Of a stretch of 38,633 nucleotides of DNA, positions 9,600 to 19,565 are shown in pieces. A program made the position numbers and the translations under genes. The DNA is from Marinobacter sp. (GTDB lineage: Bacteria > Pseudomonadota > Gammaproteobacteria > Pseudomonadales > Oleiphilaceae). The notes below the pieces were generated by a model. The model ran no database searches. It was given only the letters and a program-made list of their open reading frames with translations, and was not told the DNA's origin. How positions within the stretch are numbered: the stretch's first letter is position 1; each line of letters begins with the position of its first letter. Where the stretch lies: NCBI GenBank assembly GCA_014359475.1, contig JACIZI010000032.1:1-38633 (forward strand), read 5' to 3'.

Positions 9600-10630
9600 T
9601 GGTCGGCATCCTCTCTGCCCGGTTGTTCCGCAACCGCCGGGGCCACGGTTGTCGCCAGCCAGTCGTGGAAGTGCCGCAGGGATGCCTGGCGGCTGCTGGT
9701 ATCCAGGAGATAGCCGATGGTGCGGGGGATGTCCCTCAGATAGTCATGCTTGCCGTCCCGCAGAGACAGCCGTGCAAAGATACCCGCGGCTTTCAGGTGC
9801 CGTTGCATGCCCATCAGATCAAACCATTGCCGGAAGGTTGCACTGTCGGCCCGGTGCAGCCCGGCTTCGCGACTGGCGACACGATAGTGCTCCAGCCAGG
9901 TCTCCACGCGCTCTGACGGCCAGCGGATATAACAATCCCGCAGCAGTGACACCAGATCGTAGGTGACCGGGCCGGTCACCGCATCCTGAAAGTCGATCAC
10001 GCCGGGGCGGTTATCTCCGGGCAGCACCAGCAGGTTGCGTGAATGGTAATCCCGGTGCACCGGCACCTGTGGTTGCGCCAGGGCAGACTCGCGCAGACAT
10101 GCAAAAGTGGTGTCCAGCAGGGCCTTTTCGCCGTTGGACAGGGTCAGTCCCAGGCGGCCTTCCAGCAACCAGTCCGGGAACAGGGCCATTTCCCGGTCCA
10201 GCAGGGCTTCGTCATAGGGCGGCAAGGGATGCCCGGGGGCATCCGTGACTTGCTGTATGGCGAGCAGTTCTTCCATGGCACCCTGATACAGCCGGTCCGC
10301 ATTATGGGCGTCCAGTTCCCCGAGCAGCAGCCGGTCACCAAAATCTTCCAGCAGCAGAAAGCCCTCCCTGCCGTCTTCAGCAAGAATCTCCGGTACGCGA
10401 ATGCCGGCGCTGCGCCAGTGGCGGGCAATAGCGGCGAAAGGGGCGCAATCTTCCCTCTCCGGCGGCGCATCCATGACAATGAAGCTTCCTTCAGCCCGCC
10501 CCTCTGGCTGTCCGGTAACCCGGAAATAGCGCCGGAAACTGGCATCACCGGAAACGGTAGCGGGTTCTGCTCCGGAAAAACCGGGAATCTGTCGCACCCA
10601 GTCGGTCAGCTCTTGCAGGCGTGTATCCAT
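9596..10630 (-). CDS. amgK: N-acetylmuramate/N-acetylglucosamine kinase
   Basis: Aminoglycoside-phosphotransferase-fold kinase of 344 residues that phosphorylates the anomeric position of MurNAc and GlcNAc, feeding MurU. The N-terminal part has [12 protein letters not shown] at 27-38 (nucleotide loop); the catalytic loop [10 protein letters not shown] is at 191-200 with Asp194, and the metal motif I-D-F-Q-D is at 212-216. The ATG at 10630 is chosen because homology begins there; a frame extending to 10792 runs into the intergenic region. The ribosome site is weak. The gene is divergent from lptD, an arrangement shared with Pseudomonas. Confidence 0.92.
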   Translation of the reverse strand: MDTRLQELTDWVRQIPGFSGAEPATVSGDASFRRYFRVTGQPEGRAEGSFIVMDAPPEREDCAPFAAIARHWRSAGIRVPEILAEDGREGFLLLEDFGDRLLLGELDAHNADRLYQGAMEELLAIQQVTDAPGHPLPPYDEALLDREMALFPDWLLEGRLGLTLSNGEKALLDTTFACLRESALAQPQVPVHRDYHSRNLLVLPGDNRPGVIDFQDAVTGPVTYDLVSLLRDCYIRWPSERVETWLEHYRVASREAGLHRADSATFRQWFDLMGMQRHLKAAGIFARLSLRDGKHDYLRDIPRTIGYLLDTSSRQASLRHFHDWLATTVAPAVAEQPGREDADQ

Positions 10631-10658
10631 GGATTGGTCTGTGCTCTCTGTGATGGTC

Positions 10659-10714
10659 TGTACTGTTTTTTTGTACGCCCGGTGCTTTTGGTTTGTACTG
10701 CAATTTGTTTGTAC
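10659..10714. promoter_or_regulatory. Cluster of four TGTAC motifs upstream of amgK
   Basis: TGTAC occurs at 10659-10663, 10672-10676, 10694-10698 and 10710-10714, three of them preceded by TTT. The spacing is uneven (13, 22 and 16 bases). It sits in the amgK-lptD divergent gap, close to the amgK start. TGTAC can be read as half of a palindromic operator, but no regulator is identified. Confidence 0.3.
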
Positions 10715-10785
10715 TTCAGAAATTCCGGACACTAGCAGATCCCTGCAGGGACGGTAAATCGGTTTTGACGCAAAGCGGGTTTCCG

Positions 10786-10814
10786 TTAACAAGCCACCGG
10801 CCGCCGTGTAGACT
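10786..10814 (+). promoter_or_regulatory. Candidate promoter of the lptD operon
   Basis: TTAACA at 10786-10791 and TAGACT at 10809-10814 are separated by 17 bases, a good match to a sigma-70 promoter. The lptD start follows 43 bases after the -10 box. In E. coli lptD-surA is also driven by sigma-E; I did not see a convincing sigma-E box here. Confidence 0.4.
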
Positions 10815-10856
10815 AGCCGTCGTTATCATCCACCCGGCCCAGGAACGCTCGAGATC

Positions 10857-13253
10857 GTGTTATTGACCCCGCGCTTGCGACTGAACAGCGTCCGGACTCT
10901 GCCGTCAGCGGCATCCGGGTTGCCGCGTGCTTTGGCACTGGCCATGCTGGCAGGGGCATCGCTGATAGCTCAGGGAGCGCAGCCCACCGCCGCCGGGCTG
11001 GACTGGCGGCCCCGGGCGGAACTGCCGGCCGGGGTTCGGGATAGCCTGCCGCCCTTCTGTGCCGGCGGCTATGTGGATCCTCTCAGCCAGGGTAAATCCG
11101 ATGAGGTGATGGTGCCCGGAGCCGGCGGCGACCCGTCCGGTCTGCCGATTGAGGCCCGGGCCCTGAGTGCACGTTACAAGCTGGACTCCACCCTGTACCT
11201 GAAGGGCGATGTGGAGCTGCGTCAGGGCAGCTTCCTGGTCACCGGCAGCGAGGCCCGTTATGACCAGACGAGTGGGCAGCTCGCGGTTTCCGGGCCGCTG
11301 GTCAGTCGCGGCGAAGGGTTTGTGCTTACCGGTGCCGCGGCGGATTACGATACCGATACGGGTCGCATGAATCTGAACACGGCCACATTCCTGCTGCACG
11401 GGCCGGAAATTCGTGGTTCCGCCAGCAAGCTCTCCCGAGTAGGGGAGCGTCAGGTGGATATCCGTTCCGGCCGGCTGACCACCTGCGCCCCGGGCCGCAA
11501 TGACTGGGCGCTGGTCGCCTCCGAGATTCACCTGAACCGGGCAGAAGGTTTCGGCACCGCCCGTCATGTGCGACTGGAAGTGAAGGATGTACCTGTGTTC
11601 TATTGGCCCTGGGCCAGTTTTTCCATTGATAACCGTCGCAAGAGCGGTTTCCTGTATCCTTCGTTTGGTAGCTCCAGTGCCGGTAGCGGTGGCTATATTT
11701 CGCTGCCCTATTACCTGAATCTTGCCCCCCATTACGATGCCACTATCACTCCCCAGTACATTAACGGTCGGGGACTGTTCACCGAGGTGGAAGGGCGTTA
11801 CCTGTCCCCTTATGGCGAGTCAGTATTGCAGCTCGGATACATCAGTAATGACCAGGCCTGGCAGAATGAAAACCCGGGTGAGGATGGCGAGCGCTGGGGT
11901 CTGGATTTCAGTACTCAGGCCGGGTTCGGGGGCGGCTGGTCCGCCTGGGGCGACTACTCGGTGGTCAGCGATGAGGATTATCTGAGTGACCTCAACCGCA
12001 CTCTGGACATCAGCCAGGAGACTCACCTGGAACGCCGTGGCGGAATTCGTTACCTGGACAGTCATCAGTTCCTGGAAGCCTACCTGAGTGGCTATCAGAC
12101 CCTGCCGGAGCGAATCGCCGACAGTGACAAACCCTATGATCAGTTGCCGGAAATTCTGTACGGTATCAATCAGGAACTGGGCGTCACCGAGCTGTCCCTG
12201 GAAAGCCAGTACACCTACTTCCATCGCGATAATGAAAACCTGTCCGGTCTGGAGCGGGCCAACGGCCAGCGATTGCGGATGATTCCGGAGCTGGCTCTGC
12301 CACTGCGCCGGGCATGGGGCTATGCCAGGCCCTCGGTGGGTGTGGACTACACCCGTTACCAGCTGGAAGATTACACTGCCGGCGACAGCGGTTTTGACCG
12401 CACGGTCCCGGTGGCGGAGTGGGACTCGGGGCTTTACTTTGACCGCCAGTCCAGCCTGTTTGACATTCCCTATAACCAGACCCTGGAGCCCCGGCTTTAC
12501 TATGCCTGGGCCGATGCGGAAGACCAGTCGGAGATTCCGGATTTCGATACCGGGGTTACCTCCTTCAGCTTTGATCAGTTGTTCACCCCCAGCCGCTTCA
12601 CCGGGGGTGACCGGGTGGCGGATGCCAACCAGCTGACCGTAGCCCTGACCAGCCGCTTTAATGACCTGCTGAGCGGTGCCGAGCGGGCCAGAGTCAGCAT
12701 CGGCCAAGTGTATTACTATGACGAGCTGGAAGTCAGTCTGGCCGGGCAGGGTGCCCGCACAGGCAGTGAGTCACCACTGGCAGGTGAGCTGTTCCTGAGG
12801 CCCCTCGCGAACCTGGAAATCCGCAGCTCCGGACTCTGGGATCATCGCACCGGCAAAACCGAGGAGGGCCGGACCCAGCTGATTTACCATTCCGACGATT
12901 ACCGCTACCTGACCAGTATCGGCCATACCTACAATCGTGATGCTCTGGAGCAGATGGATATCGGCACGGTTTTCCCTGTCACAAACCAGGTCAGCCTGAT
13001 TGGTCGCTGGGTTTATGACTCCGGCCTGGACAGAACTGTCGGTTCACTGACCGGTGTTGAGTACAATAACTGTTGCTGGAGCATGCAGTTGGTGCACCAG
13101 AACTATCTGACCAGCGACCGCGAGCTGGACACCCGGCTGCTGTTTCAGATCCAGCTCAAGGGACTGGGTGGCAGCGGCGGAGCCGGCGCCCGGATCTCCG
13201 ATGCCATTTACGGATTCGATGAGCGGGAGCGGCGCCGTTTCGGCAACCGCTGA
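10857..13253 (+). CDS. lptD: LPS-assembly protein LptD
   Basis: Outer-membrane beta-barrel of 798 residues that, with LptE, inserts lipopolysaccharide in the outer leaflet. An N-terminal signal peptide of about 40 residues (ending near A-Q-G-A-Q) is followed by a periplasmic OstA/LptA-like domain (about 110-220) and a long barrel rich in aromatic beta-strand pairs. The cysteines for the two long-range disulfides are present: Cys68 in P-P-F-C-A-G-G-Y, one near 210 in L-T-T-C-A-P-G-R, and the pair at 739-740 in Y-N-N-C-C-W-S. The start is GTG with AGGAA upstream; no better ATG exists. It is first in the run lptD-surA-pdxA-rsmA-apaH. Confidence 0.96.
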   Translation: MLLTPRLRLNSVRTLPSAASGLPRALALAMLAGASLIAQGAQPTAAGLDWRPRAELPAGVRDSLPPFCAGGYVDPLSQGKSDEVMVPGAGGDPSGLPIEARALSARYKLDSTLYLKGDVELRQGSFLVTGSEARYDQTSGQLAVSGPLVSRGEGFVLTGAAADYDTDTGRMNLNTATFLLHGPEIRGSASKLSRVGERQVDIRSGRLTTCAPGRNDWALVASEIHLNRAEGFGTARHVRLEVKDVPVFYWPWASFSIDNRRKSGFLYPSFGSSSAGSGGYISLPYYLNLAPHYDATITPQYINGRGLFTEVEGRYLSPYGESVLQLGYISNDQAWQNENPGEDGERWGLDFSTQAGFGGGWSAWGDYSVVSDEDYLSDLNRTLDISQETHLERRGGIRYLDSHQFLEAYLSGYQTLPERIADSDKPYDQLPEILYGINQELGVTELSLESQYTYFHRDNENLSGLERANGQRLRMIPELALPLRRAWGYARPSVGVDYTRYQLEDYTAGDSGFDRTVPVAEWDSGLYFDRQSSLFDIPYNQTLEPRLYYAWADAEDQSEIPDFDTGVTSFSFDQLFTPSRFTGGDRVADANQLTVALTSRFNDLLSGAERARVSIGQVYYYDELEVSLAGQGARTGSESPLAGELFLRPLANLEIRSSGLWDHRTGKTEEGRTQLIYHSDDYRYLTSIGHTYNRDALEQMDIGTVFPVTNQVSLIGRWVYDSGLDRTVGSLTGVEYNNCCWSMQLVHQNYLTSDRELDTRLLFQIQLKGLGGSGGAGARISDAIYGFDERERRRFGNR

Positions 13254-13283
13254 CCGTCCATACTCTGACCACAAGAGGTGAAT

Positions 13284-14648
13284 ATGAAGGCGACCATTCG
13301 CCCGGTTTTTCAGTCATTGATCTTTGCCATTGCGATCATGGTACCGCTACTGGCCAGTGCCGAGCGGCAGATGCTCGACCAGGTGATTGCCATTGTGGAT
13401 GACGAAGTTATCCTGCAGTCGGAGCTGGAGGCCCGGATTGCCACCATCGTGGGTCGCCTGCAATCCCAGGGTACCGGCCTGCCACCCCGGCAACTGCTGG
13501 AAGAGCGTGTGCTGGAACAACTGGTGACAGAATCCATCCAGCTGCAAATGGCGGAAAGAGCCGGCATGCGGATCAGCGACAACGAACTGAACGAAACCAT
13601 GGCCAATATCGCCCGCAATAACGGTATGACACTGGAACAGTTCGAGCAACAGCTGGCCCGTGAAGGTGTGAGCTACCGCGAGGCCCGGGAGCAGATCCGC
13701 AGGGAAATGCTGGTCAGCCGGGTGCAGCAGCGCCAGGTGGGCAACCGGGTACGGGTCACCGACCGGGAGGTGGCCAACTATCTGGAAGCCCGGCAGGAGC
13801 GCCAGGGCAGCAACAACGAATACCGCCTGGCCCATCTGCTGATTGGCGTGGATAATTTCGGTGATGAAGCCGAAGTCGCGGCCGCGCGGGAACGGGCCGA
13901 AAGGCTCCGTCAGCAGATTCTGGATGGCCGGGACTTCCGTGAAGTTGCGGTGGCGGAATCTGACGGCCCCAATGCTCTTGAGGGGGGAGAGCTGGGCTGG
14001 CGGACTGAGAGCCAGCTGCCTTCGTTGCTGGTGCCGGTCGTGCCGGACCTGGCGACCGGAGTGCCCTCGCAGGTGCTGGAAAGTGGCTCCGGCTTTCATC
14101 TGGTAATGGTGCTGGACAAGCGCGGTGGCGAGCAAAAGACAGTGATTGAACAGGCCCGGGTGCGGCATATTCTGGTGCGTCCTTCTGAAACCGTCAGCCC
14201 GGCGGCGGCCGAAGAGAGGATTCGCGAGCTTTACCGTCAGCTTCGTGACGGGGCCGACTTCGCCGGGCTGGCCCGCGAGCATTCCGATGACGCGGTGTCC
14301 GGTTCCGCCGGTGGTGATCTGGAATGGGTCAGCCCGGGTCAGATGGTGCCGGAATTCGAACAGGTCATGAAGAGTACCCCGGTGGGGGAAATCTCCCGAC
14401 CCTTCCGCTCCCAGTTTGGCTGGCACATTCTGCAGGTCACTGACCGCCGGGAAAAAGATATGAGTGGCGAAATCCGCAACTCCCAGGCGCGCCAGGCCAT
14501 CTACCGTCGCAAATTCGAGGCGGAACTGCAGAACTGGCTGCGGGAAATCCGCGATGAAGCCTACGTGGAGTTCAAGGGCGATTTCAGCCGCCTCTCGGAG
14601 GGTGAGGAAACCCCTGAATCCACTGGCAGCAACGGAGCCGAAGGCTGA
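13284..14648 (+). CDS. surA: Periplasmic chaperone/peptidyl-prolyl isomerase SurA
   Basis: A 454-residue periplasmic chaperone that escorts outer-membrane proteins, LptD among them, to the BAM complex. The signal peptide ends A-S-A at residue 26. A SurA N-terminal chaperone domain (about 30-165) is followed by two parvulin-type domains, the first opening with Y-R-L-A-H-L-L-I-G and the second with A-R-V-R-H-I-L-V. Both contain the typical G-G-E-L-G-W / G-G-D-L-E-W and F-H-L / W-H-I-L features. The ATG at 13284 with AAGAGGTG just before it is preferred to the GTG at 13278, which lies inside that ribosome site. Its TGA overlaps the pdxA ATG by one base. Confidence 0.96.
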   Translation: MKATIRPVFQSLIFAIAIMVPLLASAERQMLDQVIAIVDDEVILQSELEARIATIVGRLQSQGTGLPPRQLLEERVLEQLVTESIQLQMAERAGMRISDNELNETMANIARNNGMTLEQFEQQLAREGVSYREAREQIRREMLVSRVQQRQVGNRVRVTDREVANYLEARQERQGSNNEYRLAHLLIGVDNFGDEAEVAAARERAERLRQQILDGRDFREVAVAESDGPNALEGGELGWRTESQLPSLLVPVVPDLATGVPSQVLESGSGFHLVMVLDKRGGEQKTVIEQARVRHILVRPSETVSPAAAEERIRELYRQLRDGADFAGLAREHSDDAVSGSAGGDLEWVSPGQMVPEFEQVMKSTPVGEISRPFRSQFGWHILQVTDRREKDMSGEIRNSQARQAIYRRKFEAELQNWLREIRDEAYVEFKGDFSRLSEGEETPESTGSNGAEG

Positions 14649-15661
14649 TGGGCCGGCAGCCGATTCTTGCCCTGACCGCCGGTGAACCGGCGGGCATCGG
14701 TCCGGACCTTTGCCTGCAACTGGCCCTGGAAGAGCATGAGCCGGTGGTAGTGGTGGCCAGTCGCGATCTGCTGGCCGCCCGCATGCAGACTCTGGGGCTG
14801 CAGGTCACCCTGCGGGGCTGGCAGCCGGGTGAGATGCCCGCCGTGCAGGCCGGAGAACTTTCGCTCCTGCATGTGGATGGATGCGGTCCCTGCCAGGCGG
14901 GCCGCACGGATCCGGGAAACAGTCAGTATGTGCTGGATACCCTGACCATTGCCGCCCGGGGCTGCCTGGATGACACCTTTGATGGCATGGTCACTGCCCC
15001 GGTTCACAAGGCGGTGATCAATCAGGCAGGTATCGCCTTCAGTGGCCACACCGAATTCCTGCAGGAACTGTGTGGCGTGGAACGGGTGGTGATGATGCTG
15101 GCCACCGAGGAGCTGCGGGTAGCGCTGGTGACCACCCACCTGCCACTGGCAGACGTGCCGGCCGCCATTACCCGGGAACGCCTGCATCAGGTCACCCGCA
15201 TCCTGCACCGGGATCTGTGCCGGTATTTTGCGGTGGGGCATCCACGCATTCTGGTGGCGGGGCTGAACCCCCACGCTGGTGAGGGCGGGCATCTGGGCCG
15301 TGAAGAACTCGATGTGATTGAGCCGGCCCTCGAAGAATTGCGTGGCGAGGGGATGGACCTGGTCGGGCCGCTGCCGGCGGATACCCTGTTTACCCCCCAT
15401 TGGCTGGACAAGGCCGATGCGGTGCTGGCCATGTACCACGATCAGGGCCTGCCGGTGCTGAAATTCCAGGGCTTTGGCCGGGCCGTGAATATTACCCTGG
15501 GCCTGCCGATTGTGCGCACCTCCGTGGACCACGGCACCGCCCTGGATCTGGCCGGCACAGGCCGGGCCGATTCCGGCAGTCTGCATACCGCCATCCGGGT
15601 GGGGCGTGAGATGGCGCTCAGCTGCGCCACCTTTCTCAAGCAGCAGGAAAACGCATCATGA
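14648..15661 (+). CDS. pdxA: 4-hydroxythreonine-4-phosphate dehydrogenase
   Basis: NAD-dependent oxidation of 4-phosphohydroxy-threonine in pyridoxal 5'-phosphate synthesis. The 337 residues show the family features G-E-P-A-G-I-G-P near the start, S-G-H-T-E-F-L and [13 protein letters not shown] (metal-binding histidines), [10 protein letters not shown] and the C-terminal [11 protein letters not shown]. It is translationally coupled at both ends: one base shared with surA, and ATGA shared with rsmA. The order surA-pdxA-rsmA is conserved in gammaproteobacteria. Confidence 0.97.
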   Translation: MGRQPILALTAGEPAGIGPDLCLQLALEEHEPVVVVASRDLLAARMQTLGLQVTLRGWQPGEMPAVQAGELSLLHVDGCGPCQAGRTDPGNSQYVLDTLTIAARGCLDDTFDGMVTAPVHKAVINQAGIAFSGHTEFLQELCGVERVVMMLATEELRVALVTTHLPLADVPAAITRERLHQVTRILHRDLCRYFAVGHPRILVAGLNPHAGEGGHLGREELDVIEPALEELRGEGMDLVGPLPADTLFTPHWLDKADAVLAMYHDQGLPVLKFQGFGRAVNITLGLPIVRTSVDHGTALDLAGTGRADSGSLHTAIRVGREMALSCATFLKQQENAS

Positions 15662-16491
15662 GCAAGAAAGCCGGTCACCAGGCCCGTAAACGATTCGGCC
15701 AGAATTTCCTGCACGACCCGGGGGTGATCGAGCGGATCGTGCGTTCCATTAGCCCGGCACCGGAGGATACCCTGGTGGAAATCGGCCCCGGCCTGGGGGC
15801 GCTGACGGAAGAACTGTTGGAGCGAAACCCCGGCCTGCATGCGGTGGAACTGGACCGGGATCTGGTGCCGATCCTGCGCACCAAATTTTTCAACTATCCG
15901 AATTTCACCATCCACCAGTGCGATGCCCTGACGTTCGACTTCAGTGAGCTGGCCACCAACGGACCATTGCGGATTGTGGGCAACCTGCCCTACAACATCT
16001 CCACACCGCTGATTTTCCACCTGCTTAACCAGGCGGGTATCGTGCAGGACATGCATTTCATGCTGCAGAAAGAAGTGGTGATGCGGCTGGCGGCCGGGCC
16101 CGGTGATAACCACTACGGGCGGCTGGGTATCATGGCCCAGTATTTCTGCCGGGTGCAGCCGTTGTTCGAGGTAGGCCCGGGGGCCTTCAGACCGGCCCCG
16201 AGAGTGGACTCCGCGATTGTGCGGCTGGTGCCCCATAAAGAACTGCCGCACCCGGCCAAAGACCTGAAAACCCTGCAGGCAGTGGTGCGCAACGCCTTCA
16301 ATGCCCGACGCAAAACCCTCCGCAAGGCCCTCGCAGGACTGGTGACCATCGAGCAGCTGCAACAATTGGGCATTGACGATGGCCTGCGTCCGGAAAACCT
16401 GAGCCTGGCCGATTACGTAGCCATTGCCGATCAGGTGGTCGAAGCCGGTGGTTTGAATCAGGCAGAAGACGGGAGCAAGGATAAACCATGA
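15658..16491 (+). CDS. rsmA: 16S rRNA dimethyladenosine transferase
   Basis: Uses S-adenosylmethionine to dimethylate two adjacent adenines near the 3' end of 16S rRNA (A1518/A1519 in E. coli numbering), a late step of 30S assembly; also called KsgA. The 277 residues carry R-F-G-Q-N-F-L-H-D at 12-20, the SAM-binding [10 protein letters not shown] at 41-50 and the catalytic N-L-P-Y-N at 109-113, followed by a helical C-terminal domain with [12 protein letters not shown]. It overlaps both pdxA and apaH by four bases. In E. coli apaG lies between rsmA and apaH; it is absent here. Confidence 0.97.
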   Translation: MSKKAGHQARKRFGQNFLHDPGVIERIVRSISPAPEDTLVEIGPGLGALTEELLERNPGLHAVELDRDLVPILRTKFFNYPNFTIHQCDALTFDFSELATNGPLRIVGNLPYNISTPLIFHLLNQAGIVQDMHFMLQKEVVMRLAAGPGDNHYGRLGIMAQYFCRVQPLFEVGPGAFRPAPRVDSAIVRLVPHKELPHPAKDLKTLQAVVRNAFNARRKTLRKALAGLVTIEQLQQLGIDDGLRPENLSLADYVAIADQVVEAGGLNQAEDGSKDKP

Positions 16492-17291
16492 CAGACTATG
16501 CAATAGGCGACATTCAGGGCTGCCATGACCGGCTGCTGGATGTGCTCGATAAAGCCGCGTTCTCACCCTCCCGGGATCGCCTGTGGGTGGCCGGCGACAT
16601 CATCAACCGGGGGCCATCCTCCCTGGCGGCGTTGCGTTATGTGGCAGCGCTTGGCAGTTCTGCGGTAGTGGTACTGGGTAACCATGATCTGCATTTGCTG
16701 GCAGTGGCACTGGGTGGCCATTCTCCTCGCAAAAAGGACACCCTGACGGAAATCCTCGAAGCGCCGGACTGTGACGCACTGGTAGCCTGGTTGCAACGGC
16801 AAAAGCTGTGTGTACATGACCGGGAGCGCAACCTGGTCATGGCCCATGCCGGTATACCTCACATATGGACCCTCGATCAGTCAATTGCCTTTAGCCAGGA
16901 GGTGGAAGCGGTCATCCAGAGCGGGGAGGCAGCGTATTATTTCACCCACATGTACGGCAATGAGCCGGCGCGCTGGTCGGATGACCTCAGCGGCATGGAC
17001 CGCTGGCGGATGATCACCAACTATTTCACCCGGATGCGCTTTATCGCAGCCGACGGCACCCTGGAACTGGCCGCCAAGGAGTCCGCCGACCAGGCACCGG
17101 AAGGTTATGCCCCCTGGTTCACCTATGACCGACCGGACGATGCACAGATTGTGTTCGGTCACTGGGCAGCCCTTGAGGGGGTGACCCATGACGACCGGTT
17201 TGCCGCACTGGATACCGGCTGCGTCTGGGGTGGGCGACTGACCATGATGAATCTGGACAGCGGAGAGAAGATACACTGTGACTGCCCGTGA
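16488..17291 (+). CDS. apaH: Bis(5'-nucleosyl)-tetraphosphatase, symmetrical
   Basis: Hydrolyses Ap4A to two ADP and can remove Np4 caps from RNA. The 267-residue protein has the metallophosphatase blocks G-D-I-Q-G-C at 7-12, G-D-I-I-N-R-G-P at 36-43 and G-N-H-D at 64-67, then A-H-A-G-I-P and F-G-H-W. The usual second block in E. coli is G-D-L-V-A-R-G-P, so the metal residues are kept. The start overlaps the rsmA stop (ATGA). Its own stop overlaps the next start by 14 bases if the GTG at 17278 is used. Confidence 0.95.
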   Translation: MTDYAIGDIQGCHDRLLDVLDKAAFSPSRDRLWVAGDIINRGPSSLAALRYVAALGSSAVVVLGNHDLHLLAVALGGHSPRKKDTLTEILEAPDCDALVAWLQRQKLCVHDRERNLVMAHAGIPHIWTLDQSIAFSQEVEAVIQSGEAAYYFTHMYGNEPARWSDDLSGMDRWRMITNYFTRMRFIAADGTLELAAKESADQAPEGYAPWFTYDRPDDAQIVFGHWAALEGVTHDDRFAALDTGCVWGGRLTMMNLDSGEKIHCDCP

Positions 17292-17694
17292 ACAACCGGC
17301 ACTGATGCGACCCGTTCTGGCCGCTGGTGCCTTACTGGCCCTGCTGGGCGTAATGGCGGGGGCCTTCGGTGCCCATGGCCTGCGTACGCTGGTGGATACC
17401 CGGGGACTTGAAGTTTTCCAGACCGCCGTCACCTACCAGATATATCACTCATTTGCGCTGGTGCTGGTGGCGATGCTGGCAGGCATGGGGCTGTCACGTC
17501 GGTTGCTGAAATGGGCTGCCGGTTTTTACCTGACCGGTATTCTTCTGTTTTGCGGCAGCCTGTACCTGCTGGTGCTCACTGACCTGCGCTGGCCCGGCCC
17601 CGTGACCCCGGCCGGGGGTATCTGTTTTATGGTGGGCTGGGGGATACTGGTGGCGGCTGCCCTGCGCCGCGAGTCTTCATCGGGAGGTGCCTGA
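17278..17694 (+). CDS. DUF423 family membrane protein
   Basis: Small inner-membrane protein of 138 residues, DUF423 (YgdD-like), function unknown. Four hydrophobic segments are visible, and the family pattern G-A-F-G-A-H-G-L lies after the first, with Y-Q-I-Y-H-S-F-A-L in the second and T-P-A-G-G-I in the last loop. The GTG start at 17278 has GAGAG upstream and overlaps apaH; the ATG at 17305 is an alternative that loses nine residues and none of the membrane segments. It ends one base before the thiS start. Confidence 0.85.
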   Translation: MTAREQPALMRPVLAAGALLALLGVMAGAFGAHGLRTLVDTRGLEVFQTAVTYQIYHSFALVLVAMLAGMGLSRRLLKWAAGFYLTGILLFCGSLYLLVLTDLRWPGPVTPAGGICFMVGWGILVAAALRRESSSGGA

Positions 17695-17695
17695 G

Positions 17696-17896
17696 ATGAA
17701 AATCGAACTGAATGGCGAGCTGCGGGAACTTTCCGCCGGAGCCACGGTGGCGGACCTGATCGATCAGTTGTCCCTGACCGGCAAACGGCTGGCCGTCGAA
17801 GTGAACGAAGACATAGTGCCGCGCAGCCAGCACGCCGAACGCCGTCTCAATGACGGCGACCGCGTGGAAGTGGTCCACGCGATTGGTGGTGGCTGA
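17696..17896 (+). CDS. thiS: Sulfur carrier protein ThiS
   Basis: Ubiquitin-like sulfur carrier of 66 residues for thiazole formation in thiamine synthesis. The C-terminus is H-A-I-G-G-G, giving the Gly-Gly tail that is adenylated and converted to thiocarboxylate. The body begins M-K-I-E-L-N-G-E and contains the L-N-D-G-D-R-V-E-V-V pattern of the fold. The ATG at 17696 has a strong GGAGGTG 6 bases upstream; an in-frame GTG nine bases earlier lies inside that site. The partner ThiG follows 36 bases later. ThiF, ThiO/ThiH and ThiE are not in the window. Confidence 0.95.
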   Translation: MKIELNGELRELSAGATVADLIDQLSLTGKRLAVEVNEDIVPRSQHAERRLNDGDRVEVVHAIGGG

Positions 17897-17932
17897 GCAA
17901 TCCTTTTCTGATCCGCAACAATCAGGTGCTGA

Positions 17933-18742
17933 ATGACTGACGACGCTCCCCGTCCTCTGCCCGAGGACAAACCCCTGCAATTCGCCGGCCGGACCTACCA
18001 GTCCCGTTTGCTGGTGGGTACTGGCAAATACCGCGATCTGGCGGAAACCGGCCGCGCCATTGAGGCCAGTGGTGCCGAAATCGTGACCGTGGCCGTGCGC
18101 CGCACCAACCTGGGCCAGAACCCCGACGAGCCGAACCTGCTGGATGTCATCAACCCCGAGCGCTTCACCATCCTGCCCAACACCGCAGGCTGCTACACCG
18201 CCAGAGATGCGGTGCGCACCTGCAAACTGGCCCGGGAACTGCTGGACGGCCACGACCTGGTCAAGCTGGAAGTGCTGGGGGAAGAAAAAACCCTTTATCC
18301 GAACATGACCGAAACCCTGGTGGCAGCCGAAGAGCTGATCCGGGATGGTTTCCAGGTGATGGTGTACTGCAGCGACGATCCGTTGCTGGCGAAACGACTG
18401 GAAGAGATGGGTTGTATTGCCGTCATGCCCCTGGGCGCGCCCATTGGGTCGGGACTGGGCATCCAGAATCGCTACAACATCCGCCTGATCGTCGAAAATG
18501 CCAATGTGCCGGTGCTGGTGGATGCTGGTGTGGGCACTGCCTCGGATGCTTCCATCGCCATGGAGCTGGGCTGTGACGGTGTGCTGATGAACACCGCCAT
18601 CGCCCAGGCCCGCGATCCCGTCCGCATGGCCCGCGCCATGCGCCTGGCCATCGAATCCGGCCGCGAAGCCTACCTGGCGGGCCGCATGCCCAAAAAAATG
18701 TACGCCAGTGCGTCATCGCCCATTGACGGTACCTTCTTTTAA
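17933..18742 (+). CDS. thiG: Thiazole synthase ThiG
   Basis: Condenses deoxyxylulose 5-phosphate, dehydroglycine and ThiS-bound sulfur into the thiazole phosphate of thiamine. The TIM-barrel protein has 269 residues; the Schiff-base lysine is Lys111 in D-L-V-K-L-E-V. Other family features are L-L-V-G-T-G-K-Y at 26-33, the motif [23 protein letters not shown] and [10 protein letters not shown]. It is in one operon with thiS. No TPP riboswitch is seen upstream. Confidence 0.97.
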   Translation: MTDDAPRPLPEDKPLQFAGRTYQSRLLVGTGKYRDLAETGRAIEASGAEIVTVAVRRTNLGQNPDEPNLLDVINPERFTILPNTAGCYTARDAVRTCKLARELLDGHDLVKLEVLGEEKTLYPNMTETLVAAEELIRDGFQVMVYCSDDPLLAKRLEEMGCIAVMPLGAPIGSGLGIQNRYNIRLIVENANVPVLVDAGVGTASDASIAMELGCDGVLMNTAIAQARDPVRMARAMRLAIESGREAYLAGRMPKKMYASASSPIDGTFF

Positions 18743-18754
18743 CAGTAATTGGTA

Positions 18755-18912
18755 GCCGCGGAAACCGCTGAAGAACGCGGAAAAGAAAAGAGCCACTCAT
18801 GGCACGGAAAATACACGGACAATTCTTTATCGGTTGCCTGTCCGTGATTGTCGGTGCTGCCTGTTGCAAATATATGTTTTTCTTTTCCGCGTTCTTCTGC
18901 GGATTCCGCGGC
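18755..18912. repeat. MITE-like inverted-repeat element between thiG and slmA
   Basis: Arms of 36 bases at 18755-18790 and 18877-18912 are inverted copies with 33 of 36 matches, built from CGCGGAA words (GCCGCGGAA, AACGCGGAAAAG). Inside is a second, shorter dyad: CACGGACA in the left half and TGTCCGTG in the right half. The element is about 158 bases with no gene in it. Size and structure fit a non-autonomous mobile repeat. It starts 12 bases after the thiG stop and ends 29 bases before the slmA start, so it may also terminate thiG transcription. Confidence 0.65.
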
Positions 18913-18941
18913 CCACAAAACAGAGCGCTGTAGCCCTGCCT

Positions 18942-19544
18942 ATGACTAACCAGAAACCCAGCCGCCGGGAGGCGATTCTCCGGGCACTTGTTGAACGCCT
19001 GCAGAACGACCCCGGGGCCCGCATCACCACGGCGGGACTGGCGAAAACCGTGGGCGTCACGGAAGCCGCTCTGTACCGGCATTTTCCCAGCAAGCGGAAA
19101 ATGTTCGAGGTATTGATCGAATTCGCTGAGGACGCGGTGTTTTCCCGTTGCCAGACCATCCTGCAGGAGCAGGAGGATGTGCGGGTACGCCTGCGGCAGA
19201 TCGGGCATCTGGTTCTGCTGTTCGCCGAGCGCAATCCCGGTTTGTGTTGTGTGCTGACCGGTGACGCCCTGATGGGCGAGGACAACAGCCTGCGCCGCCG
19301 TGCCTCCCAGTTCTTCGAGCGGCTGGAAACCCAGCTGCGTCAGGCCCTCAAGGAAGGGGAGATTCGCCAGGGCTTGCGGCCCCGCACCAGCGCGGTCCGG
19401 GGGGCGGACTTTGTGATGGTGTTTCTTGAGGGGCGCATTCAGCGGTTTGTGCGGTCTTCGTTTGCCCGGTTGCCGACGGCGGAGTTTGATGAGGCCTGGG
19501 GGCTGGTTTCTGAATCTGTGCTTGGCGGTGTTTCCGGAGCCTGA
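18942..19544 (+). CDS. slmA: Nucleoid occlusion factor SlmA (TetR family)
   Basis: A 200-residue TetR-fold DNA-binding protein. The N-terminal helix-turn-helix (about 10-60) contains S-R-R-E-A-I-L, I-T-T-A-G-L-A-K-T-V-G-V-T-E-A-A-L-Y-R-H-F and P-S-K-R-K-M-F-E, typical of SlmA, which binds chromosomal sites and blocks FtsZ ring formation over the nucleoid. The C-terminal dimer part is less diagnostic. The ATG at 18942 is chosen because homology begins there; no strong ribosome site is seen, and a longer frame to 18834 runs through the palindromic element. In Pseudomonas-like genomes slmA usually lies near argB and coaBC-dut, so its place beside thiG is a different context. Confidence 0.85.
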   Translation: MTNQKPSRREAILRALVERLQNDPGARITTAGLAKTVGVTEAALYRHFPSKRKMFEVLIEFAEDAVFSRCQTILQEQEDVRVRLRQIGHLVLLFAERNPGLCCVLTGDALMGEDNSLRRRASQFFERLETQLRQALKEGEIRQGLRPRTSAVRGADFVMVFLEGRIQRFVRSSFARLPTAEFDEAWGLVSESVLGGVSGA

Positions 19545-19565
19545 TGATTTGGGCGCCGGGTCGCC

